From Dehalococcoidales bacterium (GTDB taxonomy: Bacteria > Chloroflexota > Dehalococcoidia > Dehalococcoidales > Fen-1064), in contig JAQTOJ010000070.1 in assembly GCA_028713395.1 (NCBI GenBank), positions 1 to 9,286 of the forward strand: a stretch of DNA of 9,286 nucleotides. The letters are read 5' to 3'. The stretch's first letter is position 1. The number at the start of each line of letters is the position of its first letter. The notes under the pieces were generated by a model. That model was not told the origin of the DNA, searched no databases, and was given only the letters and a program-made list of their open reading frames with translations. The position numbers were made by a program, and so were the translations under genes. Shown one piece after another: positions 1 to 6,224 of the stretch.

Positions 1-911
1 CGAACAGGCCTGGCTTCGATGTAACCACGGTATCCCATGGGTTCCAGTTGAAAACGTGGCCCATCCTCGTCTGCCCATTCGAACCCGTACAGTTTCGGGT
101 CAAAAGTTTTCATCACTTCCCAAAGGTTGCTGATGGCTTCTTCAAAGTTGTCATCATCGTAGGGTTGCCCCTGGAAAATCATCATCTTGCAAGGTGGTAG
201 ATCGATTATTTCAAAACCGGCGGGGAGTTTTCCTTTAAAACCCTTGGCCACTTCAACTCCCTGACAGTAAATAGAGGTACCGTGGTTACGGAGGTTTTCC
301 GGCAACCACATACCGATAGGTTCATACAATGCTTCTTTGATACCAGAGAGTAGTCTCCATACGTCATTGATGTTACCCTCATCGCACCCTGTTTCTTCGC
401 AATACTCGAAATAGTTGGTGGCTTTGCTTCCCCGTTTTAATATTAGTTTCCTTGCTGGGCGATCAATTACCTGGATAATAACGGTATTCTGTTTGTTTTT
501 TGCTGGCATTTCAGGCTCTCCTTGCTTTTTGTTAAGGTAAATATCACGGACTCCGGGAGGCATAAATAATTTCAACGGCGGTTTATTCATAGAATAAATA
601 TAAGGACTAACACCAAACTCTCTGGTAAAAGCCCGGGTGAAACCTTCGTGCGACTCAAAGACAAAATCTAGCGCCACATCTACGATACGTACACCCCCCT
701 GCTGCAATTTTGATGCTGCCTGAGTCATACGCCGTGCCCGGATATATTCGAAAGGAGCTTTACCGGTTAACTCCTTGAACGTTCTGGCGGCATGCCATGG
801 GGAGTAACCGGCTATCTTTGCCAGCGCATTTAAAGAAATGGGGTCACCAAGGTGTTGTTTCATATAATCCTGCATGCGCTGGACGGCGTTGATCTTATCC
901 CAACGATCCGT
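1..911 (-). CDS. AraC-family regulator with GyrI-like effector domain (partial at 3' end, ACG start)
   Basis: This is a cytoplasmic transcription regulator: an AraC/XylS DNA-binding domain followed by an AraC effector-binding (GyrI/SbmC-like) domain, which in this family binds small hydrophobic or amphipathic ligands. I translated it by hand; the frame is open for 303 codons to the window edge. Residues 25-50 (LNALAKIAGYSPWHAARTF) form the first helix-turn-helix. Residues 74-107 (VDVALDFVFESHEGFTRAF ... GVSP) form the second. A linker lies at about 110-140, and the effector domain begins near 143, with EPIGMWLPENLR, LPPCKMMIFQG and a final MGYRGYIEARPV. As I recall the family, it ends just after this motif, so only a few residues should be missing. 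Upstream in frame there is only a TAA and no ATG, GTG or TTG. The best start is ACG at 911-909, six bases after GGAGGT; the first ATG (875-873) would cut into helix 1 and has no Shine-Dalgarno sequence. The family call is firm. The ligand is unknown. Confidence 0.9.
507..523 (-). promoter_or_regulatory. Internal Shine-Dalgarno and ATG at the AraC domain linker
   Basis: AAGGAG at 523-518, eight bases before an in-frame ATG at 509-507 (residue 135), lies exactly in the linker between the DNA-binding and effector domains. If used, it would give a free-standing GyrI-like domain of at least 169 residues. The motif and spacing are seen directly. Its use is inference, and a chance purine-rich linker coding for K-Q-G-E is a real alternative. 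Confidence 0.3.
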
Positions 912-917
912 GTTATT

Positions 918-923
918 ACCTCC
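918..923 (-). promoter_or_regulatory. Strong Shine-Dalgarno that sets the ACG start of the AraC gene
   Basis: GGAGGT on the minus strand lies six bases before ACG at 911-909. Nothing else in frame between the upstream TAA and residue 13 can serve as a usual start codon. This site is the main reason for extending the gene to the ACG. Confidence 0.7.
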
Positions 924-930
924 AAAATAG

Positions 931-939
931 AATATAACA
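931..939 (-). promoter_or_regulatory. Possible extended -10 element before the AraC gene
   Basis: TGTTATATT on the minus strand fits an extended -10 (TGnTATATT) just upstream of the Shine-Dalgarno sequence. No good -35 lies 16-18 bases further up. A start seven bases downstream would leave a leader of only about a dozen bases. The rest of 912-1026 shows no tRNA, no terminator and no other clear signal, so read-through from the upstream gene is equally possible. Confidence 0.2.
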
Positions 940-1026
940 GCGGCAACAGATGGGGTTCTTGACCGGCATTGCGGGAATTAAGCGAAGAGGGTGTTCTGAT
1001 CCCCTAATAGAAATATCCGGCTATCT

Positions 1027-1992
1027 TTAACGACGGCGGTTGACGATGAAATCCGCCAGGTTATACAGACTCTCTCTGGATTCATTTGCTGGTAAATTTC
1101 TTAAACCACGACAGGCTTTTTCTTTGTACTCGGCGGCGATATCAAAACACTTGCCGATAATATCCGAGTTACGCACCATTTCAATAGTTTTGGCAATGTT
1201 CTCGGTTTGCTTACGGTCTGCAAAGAGCTTCTGTACCGGATTATTCAGCGGGTATTTTTCCACCAGCATCAAACCGGGCAAGGTCAAAGTGCCCTGTGCC
1301 AGGTCCGAGCCTACGGGTTTTCCCATTTCTTTTTCCGTGCCGATATAGTCCAGAATATCATCTATGATCTGGAAAGCCACGCCCAGGTTATAACCGTAAT
1401 CGTGGAGGATTTTGATGGATTTTTCAGGGGCGTTGCTCAACACTGCCCCTGATTCGGTAGCCATGACAAAAAGAGCCGCCGTTTTGCAGCTAATGCGGAA
1501 GTAATAATGCTCACGTGATTGATTTAAAGCAAAAGCGCTGGCGGACTGGGCAAGCTCGCCGTTGGTAATGACCATCAGGGTTTCAGAAAGCAGTTTGATG
1601 ACCCTGAGGTTCTCTGTACTGGCCGTCAGGGCGCCAGCTTTAGCAAACAGGTAATCACCAAGCAAGATGGCCTTTTCCATGCCCCAGAGTTTGTTGATGG
1701 TTTCACGTCCCCACCGCATATTGGATTTGTCGATCGTATCATCGTGCACTAACGTAGCCATGTGCATCAGTTCTACGGAGGTAGTCAGCGGTAAAAGCCG
1801 GGGCATATCGAAATCGTAGAATTTCGCTGAGAAAATTGCCAGGGCTGGGCGTAATCTTTTGCCGCCGCCTTTAAGGGCGTAAGCCAGCAGTTCCTCCATC
1901 CAGGGCGCGTCGATAACACTTACGGCTTTCAAGCCGTCTTCCACGTCTTCTAGTTCTTGAACAATCGGCTGGTAGATTTCGGTTAATTGCAA
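1027..1992 (-). CDS. Long-chain polyprenyl diphosphate synthase
   Basis: A trans-prenyltransferase of 321 residues that adds isopentenyl diphosphate units to an allylic primer, making the long chain used for quinone side chains or lipid carriers. The first Asp-rich motif is DDTID at 84-88 and the second is DDILD at 211-215. GGGKRLRP at 42-49 supplies the usual IPP-binding Lys and Arg. The residue five before the first motif is Ala79, with no aromatic residue in the two positions that block growth in short-chain enzymes. This points to a long-chain product, as does the IspB-like stretch ATLVHDD. One oddity: the usual Arg-Arg-Gly after the first motif reads Arg93-Trp94-Gly95. The start is TTG, six bases after AAGGGAG, and that Shine-Dalgarno sequence begins on the last base of the metG stop, so translation is probably coupled. 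Exact chain length cannot be told. Heptaprenyl to decaprenyl diphosphate synthase are all possible. Confidence 0.93.
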   Translation of the reverse strand: MQLTEIYQPIVQELEDVEDGLKAVSVIDAPWMEELLAYALKGGGKRLRPALAIFSAKFYDFDMPRLLPLTTSVELMHMATLVHDDTIDKSNMRWGRETINKLWGMEKAILLGDYLFAKAGALTASTENLRVIKLLSETLMVITNGELAQSASAFALNQSREHYYFRISCKTAALFVMATESGAVLSNAPEKSIKILHDYGYNLGVAFQIIDDILDYIGTEKEMGKPVGSDLAQGTLTLPGLMLVEKYPLNNPVQKLFADRKQTENIAKTIEMVRNSDIIGKCFDIAAEYKEKACRGLRNLPANESRESLYNLADFIVNRRR

Positions 1993-2007
1993 GGTCTGCT
2001 CCCTTCA
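1993..2007 (-). promoter_or_regulatory. Coupled metG stop and Shine-Dalgarno for the TTG start
   Basis: Reading down the minus strand, the metG stop TGA (2007-2005) runs directly into AAGGGAG (2005-1999), then a six-base spacer, then TTG at 1992-1990. The shared base and short distance suggest that ribosomes finishing metG start the prenyl synthase. This also supports TTG as the true start. Confidence 0.7.
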
Positions 2008-3666
2008 GTGACCCAGTTTCTGAGTTTCTTTTTCAATGATCTCATCATCGTACTTGGTGAAAAGGGCCTGGGGCTGGCGTAAAAGTTGACCCGGCTTGGG
2101 AAGATCGATTTTCCATGGAGCACTTTCCACTTCGCCCTGGAACCCCAAATATTCATGTAATTTCTGGGAACTGAAAGGCAGAAAAGGATAAAGCAATGTT
2201 TTCAAAATAGAGATGACGCTGATTGCGGTGTAAAGCGCATCCGCCGCAGCTTGCCGATCTTGCTTAATGGTTTTCCAGGGGGCTTTTTCGTCCAGGTAGC
2301 GGTTCGCGGCATGCGCCAGTTCCATAGAACGCTTCAATGCCTGCCGGAAATTACAGTTCGCCAGCAGTCCATCCACCTCGCCAAACACTTCGGATGCCAG
2401 GCTCATCAACTGACGGCTTTGTTCATCTTTAGGCTCGGCGACCGGGACTTTACCTTCAAAATTTTTATAGGTGAAAGTGAGAACACGGTGCACCAGGTTG
2501 CCGTAAGTAGCCACCAGCTCATCGTTATTACGGCGGACGTATTCGCGCCAGGAAAAATCAGTATCATTCGTTTCCGGCATATTGGCGGAAAGCACGTAAC
2601 GCAGTGGATCGGGGGCGTAATTATTCAAATAATCGGGTAACCACACTGCCCAATTGCGACTGGTGGAGACTTTTTTACCTTCTATCGTCAGAAATTCATT
2701 GGCCGGGACATCGAACGGTAAATTCAACCCGCCGTACCCCATTAAAATGGCCGGCCAAATAATAGTGTGAAAAGCTATATTATCTTTACCTATAAAGTAA
2801 TAACTCCTGGTATCCGCCTGCCAGAAATCCTGCCACTTTTCGGCATGACCGGTGGATTTCGCCCATTCTTTGGTAGCGGAAAGGTAACCGATGACGGCAT
2901 CGAACCAGACGTAAATGCGTTTATTTTCGTAACCTTTGACTGGGACCGGTATACCCCAATCGAGATCCCGGGTAATTGCCCTATCCTTCAGGCCGTCCTC
3001 AAGATAGCGGGTAGAAAAATTGAGCACGTTTTGACGCCAGAAATCCTGTTTTTTGATCCATTCCAACAACCGGTCGTTGAAAGCACTGAGCTTCAGGAAA
3101 AAATGTTCAGTGTCTTTATAAACGGGCGCGGTGCCGCAGGTTCTGCATCGGGCTCCAATCAAGTCCTGGGGATTTAACGGTTTGCCACAGGCTTCACACT
3201 GATCGCCCCTGGCTCCGGTTGATTTACAGTGAGGGCAGGTACCTTCAACGTAACGGTCAGCTAAAAAGCGCGCGCATTTCGGGCAGAAAGCTTGTGAAGT
3301 GGTCTCAGTATAAATATACTTTTGTGCGAGTAATTTCAGAAAGATATCCTGAACCACTTCCTTGTGGTTGGCGGTCTCGGTATGTGTAAAAAGGTCATAT
3401 GAGATACCCAATCTTTGCCAGGTATCCAGAAAATCGCGGTGATAATAATCCGCCACCTGTGCCGGGGTCTTACCTTCCTGTTCAGCCCTGAGCGTCACCG
3501 GTGTGCCGTGTTCATCGGAACCCGAGACCATCAATACCTCATCACCCTTGGCGCGGTGATAACGGGCAAAAATATCTGCCGGTAAATAGGCGCCTGCAAC
3601 CTGACCGATATGTACCGAGCCGTTGGCATAAGGCCAGGCGACACAAATCAGTATTCTTTCGCTCAT
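2005..3666 (-). CDS. metG: Methionyl-tRNA synthetase
   Basis: A class I aminoacyl-tRNA synthetase of 553 residues that charges tRNA-Met with methionine in the cytoplasm. The nucleotide-binding signature appears as HIGQ at 19-22, with Gln in the fourth place of HIGH. The second signature is KKVSTS at 331-336, the variant form of KMSKS seen in many archaeal-like MetRSs. The connective insert carries four CxxC pairs (128/131, 144/147, 157/160, 174/177), so two zinc knuckles are expected. Other family landmarks are SGSDEHGTP at 48-56, DLDWGIPVP at 234-242 and YVWFDAVIGY at 252-261. The C-terminus stops after the anticodon-binding helical domain, so the EMAPII-like tRNA-binding domain found at the end of longer MetRSs is absent. 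The start ATG overlaps the stop of the upstream zinc-ribbon gene as ATGA, and AAGGA precedes it. Nothing suggests damage. Confidence 0.97.
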   Translation of the reverse strand: MSERILICVAWPYANGSVHIGQVAGAYLPADIFARYHRAKGDEVLMVSGSDEHGTPVTLRAEQEGKTPAQVADYYHRDFLDTWQRLGISYDLFTHTETANHKEVVQDIFLKLLAQKYIYTETTSQAFCPKCARFLADRYVEGTCPHCKSTGARGDQCEACGKPLNPQDLIGARCRTCGTAPVYKDTEHFFLKLSAFNDRLLEWIKKQDFWRQNVLNFSTRYLEDGLKDRAITRDLDWGIPVPVKGYENKRIYVWFDAVIGYLSATKEWAKSTGHAEKWQDFWQADTRSYYFIGKDNIAFHTIIWPAILMGYGGLNLPFDVPANEFLTIEGKKVSTSRNWAVWLPDYLNNYAPDPLRYVLSANMPETNDTDFSWREYVRRNNDELVATYGNLVHRVLTFTYKNFEGKVPVAEPKDEQSRQLMSLASEVFGEVDGLLANCNFRQALKRSMELAHAANRYLDEKAPWKTIKQDRQAAADALYTAISVISILKTLLYPFLPFSSQKLHEYLGFQGEVESAPWKIDLPKPGQLLRQPQALFTKYDDEIIEKETQKLGH

Positions 3667-3974
3667 TCTTCCTTATCCGCTTCCGGTTCTGCCGGGATCA
3701 CTGCTTCCGGCTCGATATCAACATCATCCGTAACCGGCGGGGCAGTGATTTTACCCTTGAAATAGGTGGTGATTTTCTCACCCTTTTCGATACGGGTATC
3801 GACATACCCCTTCTGGGTGGCGCATTTCACGCAGTACCGTTTTTGTTCCGCAGTTGGGTCTTCAGATTCCACGCCTTTCTTTTCTTTCACGATCAGATAC
3901 CGCTCGGAATACGGCACCAATTTTTTACAGCTATCACACTGGATTTTACCCTGAGATATATTCCCAATACGCAT
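3663..3974 (-). CDS. Small zinc-ribbon-like protein of unknown function
   Basis: A 103-residue protein that I cannot place in a named family. Cys13-x2-Cys16 and Cys48-x2-Cys51 are spaced like a treble-clef or zinc-ribbon knuckle that would bind one zinc ion. The stretch between them is rich in charged residues, and one more short beta-like segment follows at about 65-76. From about residue 78 the chain is Pro-, Glu- and Asp-rich and probably disordered. There is no signal peptide or membrane segment, so it should be cytoplasmic. A very strong AAGGAGGT lies seven bases before the ATG, and its stop overlaps the metG start (ATGA), so it is a real gene translated together with metG. A helper role in translation or RNA handling would fit the neighbourhood, but that is only inference from position. 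Confidence 0.8.
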   Translation of the reverse strand: MRIGNISQGKIQCDSCKKLVPYSERYLIVKEKKGVESEDPTAEQKRYCVKCATQKGYVDTRIEKGEKITTYFKGKITAPPVTDDVDIEPEAVIPAEPEADKEE

Positions 3975-4019
3975 TGATGGACCTCCTTTTGATGTTAACC
4001 GGATACTATAAAATATACA

Positions 4020-4844
4020 CTATTCAGCTTTATTTTGCCTTAACCACGCTTGATATAATTCTTTGCGGTTCAGCTTACTTTGCGACATCAATTGCGCGAT
4101 GGCGGTCCTGGCGCTGACGCCGTTTTGTTTCAAACGCTGTAATTGTTTTTCGATATCTTCGGTAACATGGGGGGATGCCTCTTCACTTTTACCCCCGATC
4201 ACCAGCGTGAATTCACCGCGGGGTGTCTGAAAATATTCTAACGCCTGTGTGAGCGAACTGCGGTAGATTTCTTCGTGGATTTTGGTGAGCTCGCGGCAGA
4301 CCGCAGCATTCCTTTCGCCAAACACCAAAAGTATGTCTTCCAAAGTCTCCCGCAGACGGTGCGGAGCTTCCAGGAAGATCATTGTGCTGGTTACCGATGC
4401 ATATTGCTGGAGGAACCGGCGGCGCGCCGCCTGACGCGGGGGGAGAAAACCCAGGAACAAGAAGCTATCCGTTGGCAGGCCGGAAACCGCCAGCGCCGCG
4501 GCGATGGCGGAAGCGCCGGGCACCGGCACGATCTTCACATTATTTTTTACGGCAGCTTTCACCAGTTCATAACCGGGGTCGGAGATGCCGGGCATGCCGG
4601 CGGAAGAGACCAACGCGACGTCCCGCGTTTCCAGCGTGTGTAAAATCTCATCCAGCTTTGAGAGTTTATTGTGTTCGTAATAGCTGGTGAGCGGCTTCGT
4701 AATGCCGTATTTGTGTAACAGGTTTTTAGTTTTACGGGTATCTTCAGCGGCGATCAAGTCCACTTCTTTCAACACCCTTAAGGCGCGTAGCGTAATATCT
4801 TCCATATTGCCTATGGGGGTGGCCACGATATAGAGAATGGGCAT
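4020..4844 (-). CDS. rsmI: 16S rRNA (cytidine(1402)-2'-O)-methyltransferase
   Basis: RsmI uses S-adenosylmethionine to methylate the ribose of C1402 in the decoding centre of 16S rRNA. It belongs to the tetrapyrrole-methylase fold. The 274 residues carry the family signatures in order: VATPIGNMEDIT at 7-18, AEDTRKT at 33-39, GMPGISDPG at 83-91, VPGASA at about 107-112, SGLPTDSFLFLGFLPP at about 120-135, FLEAPHRLRETL, then CRELTKIHEE. The C-terminal tail (GVSARTAIAQLM ... ELYQAWL) is the usual helix-turn-helix-like extension. One deviation: the normal SDAGTP loop reads S80-S81-A-G-M-P, with Ser for Asp and Met for Thr. The start ATG is preceded by AAAGGT about nine bases upstream. It is the first gene of a probable operon read from the promoter at 4891-4919. 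Confidence 0.96.
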   Translation of the reverse strand: MPILYIVATPIGNMEDITLRALRVLKEVDLIAAEDTRKTKNLLHKYGITKPLTSYYEHNKLSKLDEILHTLETRDVALVSSAGMPGISDPGYELVKAAVKNNVKIVPVPGASAIAAALAVSGLPTDSFLFLGFLPPRQAARRRFLQQYASVTSTMIFLEAPHRLRETLEDILLVFGERNAAVCRELTKIHEEIYRSSLTQALEYFQTPRGEFTLVIGGKSEEASPHVTEDIEKQLQRLKQNGVSARTAIAQLMSQSKLNRKELYQAWLRQNKAE

Positions 4845-4869
4845 AATTACCGACCTTTATTTTATAACC

Positions 4870-4885
4870 AACTGCCATGGGAGTT
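4870..4885. repeat. Imperfect 16-bp palindrome at the predicted rsmI transcription start
   Basis: AACTGCCATGGGAGTT is a palindrome except for one mismatched pair, with CCATGG at its centre. Allowing a bulged A, the arms extend to CCAACT and AGTTAGG. It overlaps the predicted first base of the rsmI transcript (about 4884) and lies before the coding region. It could be an operator for a dimeric repressor or a small leader hairpin. Chance cannot be ruled out from one copy. Confidence 0.4.
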
Positions 4886-4890
4886 AGGCT

Positions 4891-4919
4891 ATTATAGCTT
4901 ATCCATCAGGTACACTCAA
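4891..4919 (-). promoter_or_regulatory. Sigma-70-type promoter for rsmI and the downstream genes
   Basis: On the minus strand, TTGAGT (4919-4914), a 17-bp spacer, then TATAAT (4896-4891). The -10 is a perfect consensus, the -35 matches at five of six positions and the spacing is ideal. Transcription would start near 4884, leaving a leader of about 40 bases before rsmI. It probably drives rsmI, the zinc-ribbon gene, metG and the prenyl synthase, since no terminator was seen between them. Confidence 0.8.
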
Positions 4920-4933
4920 AGATGTAACGTGCC

Positions 4934-4962
4934 TTGACTTGCAACACCCTGTTTGTTATATT
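4934..4962 (+). promoter_or_regulatory. Sigma-70-type promoter with extended -10 for guaB3
   Basis: TTGACT (4934-4939), a 17-bp spacer, then TATATT (4957-4962), with TG at 4954-4955 giving an extended -10. Both boxes match consensus at five of six positions. Transcription would start near 4969, leaving a leader of about 18 bases. Its -35 lies only 14 bp from the -35 of the divergent rsmI promoter, so one bound protein could affect both. Confidence 0.82.
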
Positions 4963-4986
4963 TTGACTAAAAGAGGGGAAGAAGGA

Positions 4987-6147
4987 ATGCCGACAGCAAA
5001 AACTATTAAACCGCAATTCAAACAACTAAAACAGTCTTACGGATTTGATGAAGTCGCCATAGTGCCCGGCGATGTCACCGTTAACCCCGAACAAATAAAC
5101 ATCGAACTAAAGATTGGGGAGGTCAAATTAGACATCCCCATTCTTGCATCTGCCATGGATGCCGTCACGGATGTGAATTTCGCCATCCTCTTGAGTAAAC
5201 TCGGGGGGCTGGCGGTGTTACACTTGGAAGGCGTCCAGACCCGCTACGAAAACCCCGCCGATGTTCTGAACGAACTGGCTAATACCCCAAATGATAAAGT
5301 CACCGCCTTAATGCAGAAGATTTACACCGCGCCGATCAAGGATAACTTAATCGCAGAGAGAGTGCGCGCTATCAAGAAAGCGGGGGCTTTATGCGCCGCG
5401 GCTGCTTTGCCCGCCAATACCAAACATATGGCGCCCATAGTGGCCGAAGCCGGGGGTGATGTCATGGTCGTCCAGGCGACTACCATCACCGCCAGGCACA
5501 TCTCAAAGAGCTACCGCGGCCTGATTTTTTCTGAAATCTGTAAACAGGTAAAAATCCCCTTTGTGGTCGGGAGTTGCGCCAGTTATTCCGCCACCATGGA
5601 GTTGATGGAAAACGGCGTTTCCGGCATTCTCGTCGGGGTGGGTCCCGGCGCCGCCTGCACTACCCGCGAAGTCACGGGTGTCGGCGTGCCCCAAATCACC
5701 GCGACAATTGATTGCGCCGCCGCCAGAGATGTTTATTTCAAAAAGACGGGGCGCTACGTCTCCATCATCACAGATGGCGGTTTCAAGAAGGGCGCCGACC
5801 TCTGTAAAGCGATCGCCGCCGGCGCTGACGGCGCGATGTTCGGTTCGATCTTCGCCCAGGCGAAAGAAGCTCCCGGCAAGGGTTATCACTGGGGAATGTC
5901 CACACCCAACCCCGCTCTGCCCAGAGGCACCCGCATTAAAGTCGGCACCAAAGCGCCGTTGAAACAACTGCTTTTCGGGCCCACCTCTGTTACCGACGGG
6001 ACGGAAAACTTTATCGGCGCTTTACGCACAGCCATGGGTTTCTGCGGGGCTTCCGATATCGCGGAATTCCATAATGCCGAAATGGTCATCGCGCCTTCCA
6101 TCACCACCGAAGGTAAATTCTGGCAGTTGACCACCGGCCGGGCCTAA
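4987..6147 (+). CDS. guaB3: GuaB3-type IMP dehydrogenase family protein (no CBS domains)
   Basis: A 386-residue TIM-barrel protein of the IMP dehydrogenase family. IMPDH oxidises IMP to XMP with NAD+, the committed step towards GMP. Family marks are DEVAIVPGDV at 21-30, MDAVTDVNFAILLSKLGGL at 57-75, and the catalytic loop GVGPGAACTTREVTGVGVPQ at 217-236. That loop holds Cys224, the residue that attacks IMP. Next come ITDGG at 261-265 and the EAPG segment at 294-297. The C-terminus (LLFGPTSVTDGTENFIGALRTAMG) matches the short GuaB3 group, not classical GuaB. The two CBS domains of classical IMPDH, usually inserted in the barrel, are absent, so allosteric control by adenine and guanine nucleotides through them is not expected. 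I chose ATG at 4987 because an in-frame TTG at 4939 lies inside the promoter, upstream of the predicted transcript. GAGGGG lies eight bases before the ATG. The family is clear. Whether it is the main cellular IMPDH or a paralogue cannot be decided here. Confidence 0.88.
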   Translation: MPTAKTIKPQFKQLKQSYGFDEVAIVPGDVTVNPEQINIELKIGEVKLDIPILASAMDAVTDVNFAILLSKLGGLAVLHLEGVQTRYENPADVLNELANTPNDKVTALMQKIYTAPIKDNLIAERVRAIKKAGALCAAAALPANTKHMAPIVAEAGGDVMVVQATTITARHISKSYRGLIFSEICKQVKIPFVVGSCASYSATMELMENGVSGILVGVGPGAACTTREVTGVGVPQITATIDCAAARDVYFKKTGRYVSIITDGGFKKGADLCKAIAAGADGAMFGSIFAQAKEAPGKGYHWGMSTPNPALPRGTRIKVGTKAPLKQLLFGPTSVTDGTENFIGALRTAMGFCGASDIAEFHNAEMVIAPSITTEGKFWQLTTGRA

Positions 6148-6168
6148 ACTAAAAAGATACAAGAAAAT

Positions 6169-6199
6169 AAAAAGGACTCTCAACTGAGAGTCCTTTTTT
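6169..6199. terminator. Bidirectional intrinsic terminator between guaB3 and the unknown gene
   Basis: A 13-bp perfect stem (AAAAAGGACTCTC at 6169-6181 pairing with 6186-6198) closes over the four-base loop AACT. A run of T follows on the plus strand. On the minus strand the stem is followed by TTTTT-A-TTTT-like sequence. It can therefore end guaB3 transcripts from the left and the convergent transcript of the 6225-6971 gene from the right. Confidence 0.93.
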
Positions 6200-6224
6200 G
6201 TTGATACGTTATTCGCGAGTTCGT

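Noticed and set aside
912..1026. Terminator between the prenyl synthase and the AraC gene
   Set aside because: Only short GGG/CCC pairing is present, with no T run. I could not support a stem-loop terminator.
3501..3977. Plus-strand open frame of about 158 codons across metG and the zinc-ribbon gene
   Set aside because: It covers two firmly identified genes on the other strand and has no recognisable domain.
3975..4019. AT-rich gap with TATAGT and TATATT as a second promoter before the zinc-ribbon gene
   Set aside because: No -35-like hexamer lies at a workable distance, and the gene fits read-through from rsmI.
4939..4986. Upstream in-frame TTG that would extend guaB3 by 16 residues
   Set aside because: It lies inside the promoter, before the predicted transcription start, and its residues do not look like the family. 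The ATG at 4987 has a purine-rich site at good spacing.
5503..5967. Open frame of about 154 codons opposite guaB3
   Set aside because: It is fully antisense to a clear enzyme gene, has no family motif, and its composition mirrors the coding strand.
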